Shown piece after piece: positions 27,055 through 36,157 of a stretch of 45,657 nucleotides of DNA. The notes beneath the pieces are model-generated. The model saw nothing but the letters and a program-made list of their open reading frames with translations. It was not told the origin of the DNA and did not search any database. The stretch is from an uncultured Cellulosilyticum sp. GTDB lineage: Bacteria; Bacillota; Clostridia; Lachnospirales; Cellulosilyticaceae. The stretch covers positions 1-45,657 of the forward strand of contig CAKVCL010000026.1 of NCBI GenBank assembly GCA_934725855.1. Direction: 5' to 3'. Numbering within the stretch: position 1 is the first letter of the stretch; the number at the start of each line of letters is the position of its first letter. The translations under genes were made by a program, and so were the position numbers.

Positions 27055-27310
27055 CTTTACTCCCCCTTCTTTTTAATATTATTTTCTTATTTTTTATTTC
27101 ACTTTAAGTTAAAATTAAGTGCTTATAAATTAAATTTAGTTTTTACTTTTATCATTTTAAACAAATCAGAATTTTAATCTTTAAAACAACTATACATTAT
27201 CACTATATGTAAGTCAATATTTTTAAACTATTGTGTTATATTTTTATTTTCTAAAATTATTAAATTAAAAGAATAGTGCTTAAAGCAAAATGTTTTTTAA
27301 CATTATTAAT
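27055..27310. other. AT-rich promoter and leader region of the transport cluster
   Basis: This non-coding stretch contains one good sigma-A-like promoter (annotated separately) and a leader of roughly 125 nt. I saw no riboswitch fold, T-box or cre site in it. Confidence 0.5.
27189..27217 (-). promoter_or_regulatory. Sigma-A promoter of the ten-gene transport cluster
   Basis: On the minus strand TTGACT (27212-27217), a 17-bp spacer and TATAGT (27189-27194) lie about 135 bp before the TTG start of the first binding-protein gene. The match to the vegetative consensus is good, so basal expression is expected. Confidence 0.65.
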
Positions 27311-27360
27311 TAAAATAAAAGGCAGTAATTAACTTTAAAAAAGTAATTACTGCCTTTTTT
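27311..27360 (-). terminator. Terminator of gshF
   Basis: A 15-bp perfect stem (AAAAGGCAGTAATTA / TAATTACTGCCTTTT) with a 12-base loop lies directly after the gshF stop and is followed by a T-rich stretch on the minus strand. Confidence 0.88.
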
Positions 27361-27365
27361 ATAAC

Positions 27366-29681
27366 TTATTTTACTTTGAATTCTAACACCTGAATAACTT
27401 TTTTTGCAATGTTACGTTCTGTCCCTTTATACGGATAACAATGAATGTGAATAGCTGGATTAAAGTTAATCTCTATAATGGCATAATCACCTTGAACATT
27501 CGTATAGTCTTCAAGCATCATATCTACACCGCAGAATTTAGCACCTGCAGCTTTAGCTGATGCCACTGCAATGTCCTTAAACCTTTGTGGCATCTCATCT
27601 GTATAATCAATACTGTCCCCACCTGTGCTAATATTAGAGTTTTCTCTTAAGTAAACCACTTCATTGCACTTTGGAATACTTTCAAAGTTAAAACCTCTTT
27701 GTTTTAAGAAAAGCTCGCTGCTTGCATCTAAATTAATCTTTTCAAGTGGTGTTTTATATCCCTTACCTCTTAAACTATCTTGATTTTTGATATCTACTAG
27801 TTCACGAATGGTTTTCTTGCCATCTCCAACCACATTAGCAGGTACTCGATGCAGCACGCCTACTACCTCATCGCCAATAACTAAAAAGCGATATTCTTTG
27901 CCTTTAGCAAATTCTTCAATAAGGACTGTATGATCATGTGAAAATCCTATCTCTAATGCCTTAATAATATCTTCCTTGCTCGCTCCCTGTGGGAAAATGC
28001 TAATTCCTGTTCCAAAATTGGTTGATTTAGGCTTTACCACAATAGCCTGTCCTTCATATCTTTTAGCTGCTAATTCTAGGCTTTGACCTTTAAAAACTTC
28101 TATTCCTTTTGGTACACAAATATGATTTTTCTCAAGAACCTTTTTGGTCACCGTCTTATTTTCCATAATCAACATCGTCATATAACTATCTTTAGAGGTT
28201 TTGGTTGCTTGTTTTACATATTCAATATGCTCCCCTTGTTTTAAACTAATAAAGTTATCTGCGCGATCTAATATTTCTACACTAATGCCTCTTAATATGG
28301 CTTCCTTCATTAAAATTTGTGTAGAAAGCTCCATATCTTCATAGCCATAGAATTTATAGCGGTGTAAATATGCATCGTCTTTGTAAGCCTTAGCTAACCT
28401 AAGGTGGGCACTAATAAATCCTTCTTTTTTACAAAGCTGTGTGATACGATAAGCATGTGTTTCTTCTGGATGTTTGACCTTATGCATCATTTTTTCAATC
28501 ATTTCGGTCTTTCCTAATCCAAGCTCGTCATTAATCATTAACATTTCATCTAATATTTCTAAGGCCCAATCTACTTTTCTTACACTCTTCCCTTCACGGC
28601 TAAGCCATAGGTTCATTAAGCCTTTTTGAGCAATATGTCTTTGATTGTTGTTCGCCTCCTCCTGCCAGTTTTCAAGACGTGAAGCGCTTTCTTCCTTAAT
28701 CAGGCAATAAATCATAAATAGATGTAAAAATTCTAAATCCTCTATAGAGATTCCACCCTTTTCAAAAGGATTATTATCGATACTTCTTACTTCAATATAT
28801 AATATGCCCTCTTCTTCTAAAGACTCTAAAAGCCTTCCATTGTCTTTTGCTTTTGGCCTAATTTGACTATAGAGCTCCTTATAGCTTTGAATGCTTCCTT
28901 CATTAACAAATTGCTTTAAACTCTGTACATAACTTTTTACACTCGTGTAATCTGGATATAAATCAACATGATTTTTATATCCACATTCACCATTTCTATA
29001 AGATATTGCCCCTTCATTGGTATAACTTTCGTCATCTACCCTATCTTGTAATTTGGTGCATGTGTTTACAAAGGATTCATGAAAAACAGGCGTTGCCCCC
29101 AATAAGTAAATTAATAGCCAACGATGAGTTAAATAATTACGTGTAATCTTTAAATAAATACTGTCTTTAAAATGCTTATAGCTTAGCTGACTATTCATTT
29201 CCTTATAAAGCTTCTCAATAAATTCTTCTTCAAATGAAAAATTATAATGAATCCCTGAAAGCAATTGCTTCTTGCCTCCATACTTTTTAAGTAGTTCTTC
29301 TCTATATTTTCTTGCTTCCTGGCAGGTATCACAGTCACCATATTCTGCAATGGGAATTTCACTATCTTCAGGGATATGGCAAGGTACAGATTGAGGCCAT
29401 AGTAGCTCATTTTCAATATTTAAAGCTGTCATATCATATAGGGCATTTAAAAAATCATAAGTTTGCCTCACAGAGCTAAAATTAGGGGTAATAAGTTCTA
29501 CTTGGCTTTCTGAAAAATCCGTTGTAATGTAAGGATTTTTCATTTTATCTCCAAATATTTTGGGATGTTTTGTTATAGCAAGCTTCCCTTTCTCATCCAC
29601 ACGCAAAGCCTCTCTCTCTATTCCAAAGCGTGCTGCCATAATTTCTTCTCTTACAAACTTATTTTTAAGTATTTGTAGCAT
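27366..29681 (-). CDS. gshF: Bifunctional glutamate-cysteine ligase / glutathione synthetase
   Basis: At 771 residues this is the usual size of GshF/GshAB, which makes glutathione from glutamate, cysteine and glycine in two ATP-dependent steps. The N-terminal half is a glutamate-cysteine ligase (FGIEREALRV, GIHYNFSFEE, KITRNYLTHRWLLIYLLGATP, YIEVRSIDNNPFEKGG). The C-terminal half is an ATP-grasp synthetase (TKKVLEKNHICVPKG, AIVVKPKSTNFGTGISIF, VLIEEFAKGKEYRFLVIG, EINFNPAIHIH). I start at the ATG at 29681, 5 bases after AAAGGAG, not at an upstream in-frame ATG. It is monocistronic with its own terminator. Glutathione synthesis is patchy in clostridia, so this gene is informative about oxidative-stress physiology. 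Confidence 0.95.
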   Translation of the reverse strand: MLQILKNKFVREEIMAARFGIEREALRVDEKGKLAITKHPKIFGDKMKNPYITTDFSESQVELITPNFSSVRQTYDFLNALYDMTALNIENELLWPQSVPCHIPEDSEIPIAEYGDCDTCQEARKYREELLKKYGGKKQLLSGIHYNFSFEEEFIEKLYKEMNSQLSYKHFKDSIYLKITRNYLTHRWLLIYLLGATPVFHESFVNTCTKLQDRVDDESYTNEGAISYRNGECGYKNHVDLYPDYTSVKSYVQSLKQFVNEGSIQSYKELYSQIRPKAKDNGRLLESLEEEGILYIEVRSIDNNPFEKGGISIEDLEFLHLFMIYCLIKEESASRLENWQEEANNNQRHIAQKGLMNLWLSREGKSVRKVDWALEILDEMLMINDELGLGKTEMIEKMMHKVKHPEETHAYRITQLCKKEGFISAHLRLAKAYKDDAYLHRYKFYGYEDMELSTQILMKEAILRGISVEILDRADNFISLKQGEHIEYVKQATKTSKDSYMTMLIMENKTVTKKVLEKNHICVPKGIEVFKGQSLELAAKRYEGQAIVVKPKSTNFGTGISIFPQGASKEDIIKALEIGFSHDHTVLIEEFAKGKEYRFLVIGDEVVGVLHRVPANVVGDGKKTIRELVDIKNQDSLRGKGYKTPLEKINLDASSELFLKQRGFNFESIPKCNEVVYLRENSNISTGGDSIDYTDEMPQRFKDIAVASAKAAGAKFCGVDMMLEDYTNVQGDYAIIEINFNPAIHIHCYPYKGTERNIAKKVIQVLEFKVK

Positions 29682-29877
29682 AGTAACTCCTTTCGTCTTC
29701 CCCATGTCCCTTCCATTCTCTATTCATAATATATGCAGCATGTTATGCTTGTTTACTCTACTGGCTATCCATAATATTTATTATCTATATTATGAGCACG
29801 ACAAAGTAGTTCTATTATAATCTATCCCATCTTTATGTTAAATACATATTGACATATATTTTTTCTCTTGCGTATCT

Positions 29878-30627
29878 TTACATTTTCATTTTAGCCTTTA
29901 TATATGGAATGGTTCCTCCCATGTATGCAATCCCACTTATGATAAAAATGCCTGTAAATATACTGCACATCACTAGAAATGTGAATAAAGAACACTCTAA
30001 TCCCGTTTGTGGGCTATTTGCACACATTCCTACAGAAAAAAGTGAATACCAGCATGCTAACGGTGCACCTATTGCTCTAGCTGCAATAGACATAATCCCT
30101 CCAATAAGTGCTATTCCTATTGGCAATGCAAAACTCCTTATAATCAATGATAGAGTCAGTTGAAAAGCACATATTGCCATACTAGCAATGGTTCCCATCA
30201 CTAAATATCCTAATATACTTATTGGAAATTTACTTTGAAATCCCATAAGCTTACCAGAAATCATAAATAGCACACCAATAAGTATTTGATTCATGGCTAT
30301 AACACTCATAATACTTAAAAACTTTGCAAAGTATACTGTACGAATTGGAATAGGTTCTGCTAATAAACTTTTCCAATTATGATTCATGTTTTCTAATCTA
30401 CAAAAATAACTACAATAAATACCTATTAAGGCTGGTAAACAAAAATAACAGTAAAAAATGGTGTGTTGCGTCCATAGGCTATACCATTCTTCCGTCAGAA
30501 TTTCTCTATTTCCATAATAATTAAAGGTTCCCATAAAAGCTGATATAAATGGAATCAAAATGAATGCTAGCCATATAGGTGAATGCTTAAGCTTCATAAA
30601 TTCTGCTTTTAATGCTCTTTGTAACAT
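29878..30627 (-). CDS. Lantibiotic-immunity-type ABC permease (LanG/MutG-like)
   Basis: A 249-residue ABC-2 membrane protein with six hydrophobic segments. The N-terminus MLQRALKAEFMKLKHSPIWLAFILIPFISAFMGTFNYYGN and the segment SLLAEPIPIRTVYFAKFL are typical of the MutG/EpiG family, which helps expel cationic peptides from the membrane. It follows the second permease after 3 bp, and all three genes of the ABC unit are tightly packed on the minus strand. The target peptide is unknown; there is no bacteriocin gene in the window. Confidence 0.85.
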   Translation of the reverse strand: MLQRALKAEFMKLKHSPIWLAFILIPFISAFMGTFNYYGNREILTEEWYSLWTQHTIFYCYFCLPALIGIYCSYFCRLENMNHNWKSLLAEPIPIRTVYFAKFLSIMSVIAMNQILIGVLFMISGKLMGFQSKFPISILGYLVMGTIASMAICAFQLTLSLIIRSFALPIGIALIGGIMSIAARAIGAPLACWYSLFSVGMCANSPQTGLECSLFTFLVMCSIFTGIFIISGIAYMGGTIPYIKAKMKM

Positions 30628-30630
30628 AAT

Positions 30631-31377
30631 TTACCACTCCTTCTTTACAAAAAGTCTTTTTCCTATGACATAAAGTACCCCAATCATTAGGCCCACTATT
30701 GCTATATTTTGTATCGGAAATGATATAAAATAAAAAACACTTCCTGTAGCTTTAGACCATTCCATACGAACAGACGCAATAAGTGCATAATATCCCCATA
30801 AAATCCATCTAGAAATTTGTTCTCCAAAAAACATAGAATACAACCCTAAAAAAGTTCCTGCTAAAGCTACTATAAATCCAACCATCTGATTCGTAAAAGT
30901 TAAGGCTAATATAAACTGCAAAAGTAGTAATGCAAAATCAACAACAAATACAGATAGACCATAATAAATGATATGCTTGACATCCATAACTTCTGTAAAA
31001 TGCTGTATTCGGCTAACAGCTACCATAGTTAGAATTTGTAAACTTACGCTTTCTATTAGATAGATACTGCCACATAACACTTTTGCGTTAAATAATTTAG
31101 ACTCAGATACTAATGTACGTAGCACTTTAAAATTATTGCCCTTATGTTCTATATCACTTATTCTTGAGGCAATCATAGCAATTAACAGCGGCATAATGAT
31201 AATATTCAATAAAAACATAATATACAAACAGTTCTTCCATTCTTGTCCAATAAAATGACTATTTTCTGTGTGTGTAGCCCATATCATATAAACAAATTGA
31301 AATGCCCCTACTAAGAAAACCATGAATCCTACTTTCTTATGACGTAACTTATAAAATTCTGTATTTAATAATCTCAT
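30631..31377 (-). CDS. Lantibiotic-immunity-type ABC permease (LanE/MutE-like)
   Basis: A 248-residue ABC-2 permease with six hydrophobic segments. It opens MRLLNTEFYKLRHKKVGFMVFLVGAFQFVYMIW, and FKVLRTLVSESKLFNAKVLCG is the family segment in the first cytoplasmic loop. It shares a base with the end of the ATPase gene, indicating coupling. With the ATPase and the MutG-like permease it should form an exporter or detoxification complex at the membrane. Confidence 0.85.
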   Translation of the reverse strand: MRLLNTEFYKLRHKKVGFMVFLVGAFQFVYMIWATHTENSHFIGQEWKNCLYIMFLLNIIIMPLLIAMIASRISDIEHKGNNFKVLRTLVSESKLFNAKVLCGSIYLIESVSLQILTMVAVSRIQHFTEVMDVKHIIYYGLSVFVVDFALLLLQFILALTFTNQMVGFIVALAGTFLGLYSMFFGEQISRWILWGYYALIASVRMEWSKATGSVFYFISFPIQNIAIVGLMIGVLYVIGKRLFVKKEW

Positions 31378-32291
31378 TATAAACTCACCGTCTTTCCTGT
31401 TAATTCTAAGAAAATTGCTTCTAGGCTCTTTTTTCTCTCTTCTATACGAATAGGAAGTGTATCTCCTTCATAAAGAAGTCTACTCACTTTTTCAACTGAC
31501 TGATCTACTTCATATGGAATCAGTAAGTAATCTTGCTCCCTAGTTACTTTAATGCCATTACCCATTAATACGGTCATGGCTTTTTCATTATTCATTGTAC
31601 GAATAGCCAATTTACCCTTATTCCTTTGATGAAGCGTTTCTAGTGTATCTTGGAAAATCAAATGCCCTTCATTAATAATTCCTACATAATCAGCCATCTG
31701 ATCAATCTCACTTAACAAATGGCTCGATACAACAATACTCATCCCATATTGTTTCGGCAAAGTACATATAAGCTCCCTCATCTCTTGAATACCTGCGGGA
31801 TCAAGTCCATTAGTAGGTTCGTCTAAAATAAGTAACTGTGGAAAACTCATTAATGCTGCTGCTAAACCTAATCTTTGTTTCATTCCTAAAGAATACTCAT
31901 TTACTTTTTTATTTTGCGCATGAGTTAATCTCACAATTTCAATTACTTTATCTATATTCTTCTCTGGCAGTGCCCTAAGCATTTGAATAATTTTCAGATT
32001 TTCTCTGCCCGTAAGATGTCCATAATAACTAGGTGCTTCAATTAAACTTCCTACTTCTTTTAGAATGCTTAGTCGTGTCTTTTTACTAAGCTGGTTTCCA
32101 AAAACTTCTATTTTCCCCTTTGTAGGTTGCACTAAACCCAGTATCATTTTTAAAGTAGTAGACTTTCCTGCGCCATTTGGCCCTAGGAAACCATAGATTC
32201 CTTGGCTAGGTACTTCTAAATCCAAATTCTTTACACTATATACTTTTTTATATTTTTTACTTAGTTCATATGTGGAAATAACATTCATCAT
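31377..32291 (-). CDS. ABC ATPase of the immunity-type exporter (LanF/MutF-like)
   Basis: A 304-residue ATPase. Walker A is GPNGAGKSTTLK, the signature is YSLGMKQRLGLAAALM, Walker B is LLILDEPTNGLDPAG, and the switch His is in SSHLLSEIDQMADYVG. The C-terminal extension (about 225-304) is usual for the bacitracin/lantibiotic group. Two adjacent ATGs are possible starts (GAGGAG is 5 or 8 bases away). It is divergent from a two-component system, and the shared intergenic region holds three 11-bp-spaced repeats, so it is very probably induced by that system. Confidence 0.92.
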   Translation of the reverse strand: MMNVISTYELSKKYKKVYSVKNLDLEVPSQGIYGFLGPNGAGKSTTLKMILGLVQPTKGKIEVFGNQLSKKTRLSILKEVGSLIEAPSYYGHLTGRENLKIIQMLRALPEKNIDKVIEIVRLTHAQNKKVNEYSLGMKQRLGLAAALMSFPQLLILDEPTNGLDPAGIQEMRELICTLPKQYGMSIVVSSHLLSEIDQMADYVGIINEGHLIFQDTLETLHQRNKGKLAIRTMNNEKAMTVLMGNGIKVTREQDYLLIPYEVDQSVEKVSRLLYEGDTLPIRIEERKKSLEAIFLELTGKTVSL

Positions 32292-32328
32292 TTTAGCTCC
32301 TCGATTCTTAACATTTTTTCTTTATGCT

Positions 32329-32334
32329 ATTATC
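32329..32334 (-). promoter_or_regulatory. -10 element of the ABC exporter operon, no -35
   Basis: GATAAT on the minus strand lies about 40 bases before the ATPase start. The expected -35 position (32352-32357) reads AGGATG, far from consensus, and is instead covered by the repeat array. This is the layout of an activator-dependent promoter. Confidence 0.5.
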
Positions 32335-32347
32335 ATAAATGACCTGC

Positions 32348-32376
32348 CTTACATCCTAATGACATCTAGCTTACAT
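32348..32376 (-). promoter_or_regulatory. Triple direct repeat, probable response-regulator operator
   Basis: On the minus strand ATGTAAG, ATGTCAT and ATGTAAG occur with starts exactly 11 bp apart (plus-strand units at 32348-32354, 32359-32365 and 32370-32376). Direct repeats at one helical turn, overlapping a missing -35, are characteristic of OmpR-type regulators. The divergent gene encodes just such a regulator. Confidence 0.7.
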
Positions 32377-32400
32377 TTACCTTAAGAAAAAGTATTAGCC

Positions 32401-32428
32401 TTGCTATAACTTTATAGTTAGCTATAAT
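32401..32428 (+). promoter_or_regulatory. Promoter of the two-component system
   Basis: TTGCTA, a 16-bp spacer and TATAAT form a reasonable sigma-A promoter about 40 bp before the regulator start. The segment also contains a direct repeat GCTATAA (18-bp period) and a CTATA-N4-TATAG inverted repeat. Confidence 0.6.
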
Positions 32429-32468
32429 GAAGTTAATATTTTATTCATTGAAAGGAGTTTATTATGCT

Positions 32469-33182
32469 ATGCAAAATATTAAAGATTGCACCATTTTAAT
32501 CATTGATGATGAACTTCCCTTACTCGATATGGTCAAGCAAATTCTTACTGGGGAAGGCTACCATTCCATCTTTACTGCTTCCTCTTGTAAAGAAGGTCGC
32601 ACTTTGTTTGAAGAGCTCAAACCACATCTTGTTATTTTAGATGTCAATTTACCTGATGGTGATGGTTTTTCCCTTATCCAACAATTACATCTAATTTCCA
32701 TGACTCCAGTTTTATTTCTCTCAGCAAGAGATGAAGATGATAGTAGGCTTTTAGGGTTAGGATTAGGAGCAGATGACTATATGACTAAACCTTTTCTCCC
32801 AAGAGAACTCATTCTAAGATTAGGTATTATATTAAGACGTACATATTATCAAGCTCCTGTTGAAACATCTGAAAAACCGATCTTACATTTAGGTGAAGTC
32901 GTGATTGATTTAAATAGCGGTAATGTCACTCGTCCTGATGGTCTTTTTACTTTAACAGCTAAAGAATATGCCCTTCTTGAAAAACTCTATATAAATCGTA
33001 ATCATATTGTTACCATTGATGCCCTTTGTGAAGCTGCATGGAATGATGCTGTATTTGGTTATGAAAACTCTCTCATGGTTCACATTAGAAGACTACGTGC
33101 TAAAATTGAACTCAACCCTTCCAAACCACAATTTCTACTAACCGTTAGAGGTTTAGGTTACAAATTAGTATTGGAGGCATAG
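32469..33182 (+). CDS. OmpR-family response regulator
   Basis: A 237-residue regulator. The receiver domain (about 8-120) has acidic pocket residues in IIDDE, phospho-acceptor Asp58 in VILDVNLPDGDG and Lys107 in MTKPFLPRE. The C-terminal winged helix (about 140-237) contains TAKEYALLEKLYINRNHIV and VHIRRLRAKIE, typical of OmpR/PhoB-type DNA binding. I use the ATG at 32469, because AAAGGAG lies 11 bases upstream; an in-frame ATG 14 codons earlier has no such site. It is coupled to the kinase gene 3 bp downstream and should control the divergent ABC exporter. Confidence 0.93.
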   Translation: MQNIKDCTILIIDDELPLLDMVKQILTGEGYHSIFTASSCKEGRTLFEELKPHLVILDVNLPDGDGFSLIQQLHLISMTPVLFLSARDEDDSRLLGLGLGADDYMTKPFLPRELILRLGIILRRTYYQAPVETSEKPILHLGEVVIDLNSGNVTRPDGLFTLTAKEYALLEKLYINRNHIVTIDALCEAAWNDAVFGYENSLMVHIRRLRAKIELNPSKPQFLLTVRGLGYKLVLEA

Positions 33183-33185
33183 AAA

Positions 33186-34541
33186 ATGAATCTAAAATTT
33201 AAAGTTATTAAGCACTATCTTTCTATATCCGTTGCCATTACTCTTATTTTATTTGTAATCAATCTGACCCTTATTATTTTTTGGCTCCAAGCAGGTGTTC
33301 AAAGTCGAACCACCCATTATTCTATTGAAACATTTAGTAACGAACTCACTAAAATTAATGATACTTATCACCTTTCTACTTCAGCCGAGGAAATTCTAAC
33401 AAAGTACTGCTCATGGATTATGTTACTAAATGATACTGGCAATGTTATATGGAGTGAAAATCTTCCTCCTGAAATCCCCCTTAGCTATACCTCCTCACAA
33501 ATCGCTGGCTTTAGCAAATGGTATCTTAAAGATTATCCCGTACGGGTGTGGGCACACCCTGATGGTTTACTAGTTATTGGTGAACCTAAAAATACCTTGT
33601 GGAAACTTCAATTAGAAGTTCCAGAGCCCCTACTCAGAAATTCTCCTTTTTGGCTTACTATTTTGCTCATATCCAATCTTATAGCTACCATTTTACTGTG
33701 TTTATTATTAGGACTTCGTTTTTTTAAATCTCTAAAAGAAGTATTTAATGGCACTATTGACCTTGCACACAAAAAGCCTGTCCATTTAGAAACAAAAGGT
33801 GTCCTTAAAGAACTAGCTCTTTGTATTAACACGACTTCAGAACAACTGATACATACTCAAAAACTCATAGAAAAAAAAGATACAGCCCGCAATAACTGGA
33901 TAGCAGGTGTATCTCATGACATCAGAACGCCTCTTTCAATGGTCATAGGTTATTCAAACACACTTGAAAATAATCCACATTTTTCTCCTGAAGAACGAAA
34001 GCAACTACACATTATTAGTACTCAAGGTGAACGAATCAAAAATTTGATAGATGACCTTAATCTAACGGTTCGATTAGAATATGAAATGCAGCCTCTAAAT
34101 ATTAAGCCGTTCTACTTATCCGCACTTATTCGAAAAGTTGTTGCCACTTGTATCAATTCTTTAGAAGATGAGCGATATACCTTTGACCTTTGTATTTCTG
34201 ATGATGCTCAAACTTTTAGCTTAAATGCAGATGCCTCACTTTTTGAAAGAGCTATCTTTAACCTAATCAATAATAGTATCCAACATAATCCCAATGGCAG
34301 TGAAATAAACGTCACTCTGGAAATGAGAAATAAGCATTATGTTTTAGAAATCAAAGATACAGGCCTTGGTTTTCCTGAGAGTGTCTTAGAAAAACTTAAC
34401 TATTCTTCTGAAATGCCCACTGGTACTGCCCATGGTTTAGGCCTCTTTATTGTTAAACAAGTGGCTGAAACATCTGGTTCTAAAATTGAATTTGCAAACT
34501 GGGAAAAAGGAAGCTATACTACCATCTCTTTTAATACTTGA
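33186..34541 (+). CDS. Sensor histidine kinase
   Basis: A 451-residue membrane kinase. TM1 is at about 13-36, an extracytoplasmic sensor follows at about 37-152, and TM2 is at about 155-178. The HisKA domain has phospho-acceptor His244 in VSHDIRTPLSMVIGYS. The HATPase domain has the N box FNLINNSIQHNPNG, the G1 box DTGLGFPESVL and the G2 box GTAHGLGLFIVKQ. The sensor is about 115 residues, larger than in BceS-type kinases, which sense through their transporter. It may therefore detect a ligand itself. It ends the operon; no clear terminator is seen before aroA. Confidence 0.93.
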   Translation: MNLKFKVIKHYLSISVAITLILFVINLTLIIFWLQAGVQSRTTHYSIETFSNELTKINDTYHLSTSAEEILTKYCSWIMLLNDTGNVIWSENLPPEIPLSYTSSQIAGFSKWYLKDYPVRVWAHPDGLLVIGEPKNTLWKLQLEVPEPLLRNSPFWLTILLISNLIATILLCLLLGLRFFKSLKEVFNGTIDLAHKKPVHLETKGVLKELALCINTTSEQLIHTQKLIEKKDTARNNWIAGVSHDIRTPLSMVIGYSNTLENNPHFSPEERKQLHIISTQGERIKNLIDDLNLTVRLEYEMQPLNIKPFYLSALIRKVVATCINSLEDERYTFDLCISDDAQTFSLNADASLFERAIFNLINNSIQHNPNGSEINVTLEMRNKHYVLEIKDTGLGFPESVLEKLNYSSEMPTGTAHGLGLFIVKQVAETSGSKIEFANWEKGSYTTISFNT

Positions 34542-34688
34542 CACAATTCAAACAAAGTAATATAGCTAATTCTAGTTTTCTCCCTATAACTTTATTGTTT
34601 TTAAATATCTCCTATGTTATAGTCAAATAAATTAGTTTTTACTTGAATATAGCTACAATTTACTTATATAAAATTTGGGAGATTAGTT

Positions 34689-36062
34689 ATGAATACGATT
34701 TATGAAGTTAAGTGTCCAAAAAATATCAATAAAGATTCATTAATTGAAGTGGTCGTACCGGGTTCTAAATCCATTACCAATAGAGCCCTTCTGCTTGCTG
34801 CAATGGCCAATGGTACAAGTACACTTAAAGGCTGTCTCACAAGTGATGATGCCAGGCATTTTATAGAATGTCTTAAAACCCTTGGTTTTCCTGTAACTGA
34901 AACTTCTGATGGACAGCTTGGTAGTGATATTACGATTACTGGTTTTGGCGGAAATATCCCTAATAAAAAGGCTGAAATTTATGTAGGCAGCGCTGGAACA
35001 GCAGCTAGATTTTTAGCGGCTATGCTCGCCTTTTCTGATGGTGAATATATCATTACCTCTTCAGAGCAAATGAAAAAACGTCCAATGGGTCCCCTTATTG
35101 CTGCATTAAGAGATGCTGGTTCTGCTGTAAAATGTTTAGAAGAAGAAGGTCATTTTCCGCTTCATATTATAGGTGCCAAAAAACAAACCTCTACTGCTCA
35201 TTCTTTTACAGTTAATATTGATAAAAGCTCTCAATTTTTAAGTGCTCTTCTAATTGCCATTGGAACACTTCATATGCCTGCAGAAATTAATGTAGTAGGC
35301 TCACATGGACTAAGCTATGTTGATTTAACGGTAGAAATGATGAAAGACTTTGGTGTTATAGCTACTAAACAAGTGATTGATAAGCAAATTAAATATGTTT
35401 TTAATGGTGAAGGCATTTATCATGCACTTGACTATAATATTGAACCCGACATGTCAGCTGCTGCCTATTTTTATGCCCTTGCTGCTGTCTTAGATGCTAG
35501 ATTAACTGTAAAAGGGGTTACAAATCATATGCTTCAAGGAGATACGGCCTTTCTTGAAGTCCTTGAAAAAATGGGGTGTGAACTGATCGGTTTAAATCAT
35601 CATGGGCATCCTAGACTTGATACACAAAACTTTGAAAATGTTATTATAAAAGGTCCTAATGCTGCACAACTAACAGGTGGCTTTAGTATAGATATGTCTT
35701 CTTTTTCTGATCAAGCCCTTACCCTAGCCGCTATTGCACCTTTTGCAGATACCCCAATCACCATAACAGGAATTGGGCATATCCGATTACAAGAATGTGA
35801 TCGAATTCATGCTATTGTAAGTAATCTTACTGCCCTTGGCATTAAAGTGGATGAAAAAGAAAATGAAGTAACCATCTATCCTGGTATGCCAAAAGCCTGT
35901 GATATAGAAACCTTTGATGATCATCGCGTGGCTATGTCCTTTGCACTCACTGGACTCAAAACAAAAGGCGTTCGCATCTTAAATCCTGATTGCTGCAAGA
36001 AGACTTTCGCCCAATATTTTGAAGTGCTTGACAAGATTCTAACAGCACTTAGCCTAGACTAA
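34689..36062 (+). CDS. aroA: 3-phosphoshikimate 1-carboxyvinyltransferase (EPSP synthase)
   Basis: A 457-residue EPSP synthase that joins shikimate-3-phosphate and phosphoenolpyruvate in aromatic amino-acid synthesis. Motifs are VPGSKSITNRALLLAAMANG, GSAGTAARFLAAML (PEP and glyphosate site), KKRPMGPLIAALRDAG, SSQFLSALLIAIG, and RLQECDRIHAIVSNL. The PEP-site loop differs from the class I GNAGTAMRPL form. No other shikimate gene is nearby, so this is a detached pathway gene. It is slightly longer than the common 425-445 residues. GGGAG precedes the ATG. Confidence 0.95.
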   Translation: MNTIYEVKCPKNINKDSLIEVVVPGSKSITNRALLLAAMANGTSTLKGCLTSDDARHFIECLKTLGFPVTETSDGQLGSDITITGFGGNIPNKKAEIYVGSAGTAARFLAAMLAFSDGEYIITSSEQMKKRPMGPLIAALRDAGSAVKCLEEEGHFPLHIIGAKKQTSTAHSFTVNIDKSSQFLSALLIAIGTLHMPAEINVVGSHGLSYVDLTVEMMKDFGVIATKQVIDKQIKYVFNGEGIYHALDYNIEPDMSAAAYFYALAAVLDARLTVKGVTNHMLQGDTAFLEVLEKMGCELIGLNHHGHPRLDTQNFENVIIKGPNAAQLTGGFSIDMSSFSDQALTLAAIAPFADTPITITGIGHIRLQECDRIHAIVSNLTALGIKVDEKENEVTIYPGMPKACDIETFDDHRVAMSFALTGLKTKGVRILNPDCCKKTFAQYFEVLDKILTALSLD

Positions 36063-36157
36063 ACGTATATAATTATGGTATGGTGTATAAAAATAAAGAG
36101 ATTAGCTGACTTTTTTCATTACATAAGCTTTCTCTGTTATAAAAGGAGATAATCATA

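Noticed and set aside
29849..30163. 104-codon plus-strand frame that overlaps the end of the MutG-like permease gene
   Set aside because: It lies antisense to a clear permease gene, with no ribosome binding site and no recognisable domain.
32427..32468. Upstream in-frame ATG as the regulator start
   Set aside because: It lies within the promoter region, has no ribosome binding site, and would add 14 residues before a normal receiver domain.
34632..34675. Promoter TTGAAT-N18-TATAAA before aroA
   Set aside because: The predicted start of transcription would fall inside the ribosome binding site, leaving no usable leader.
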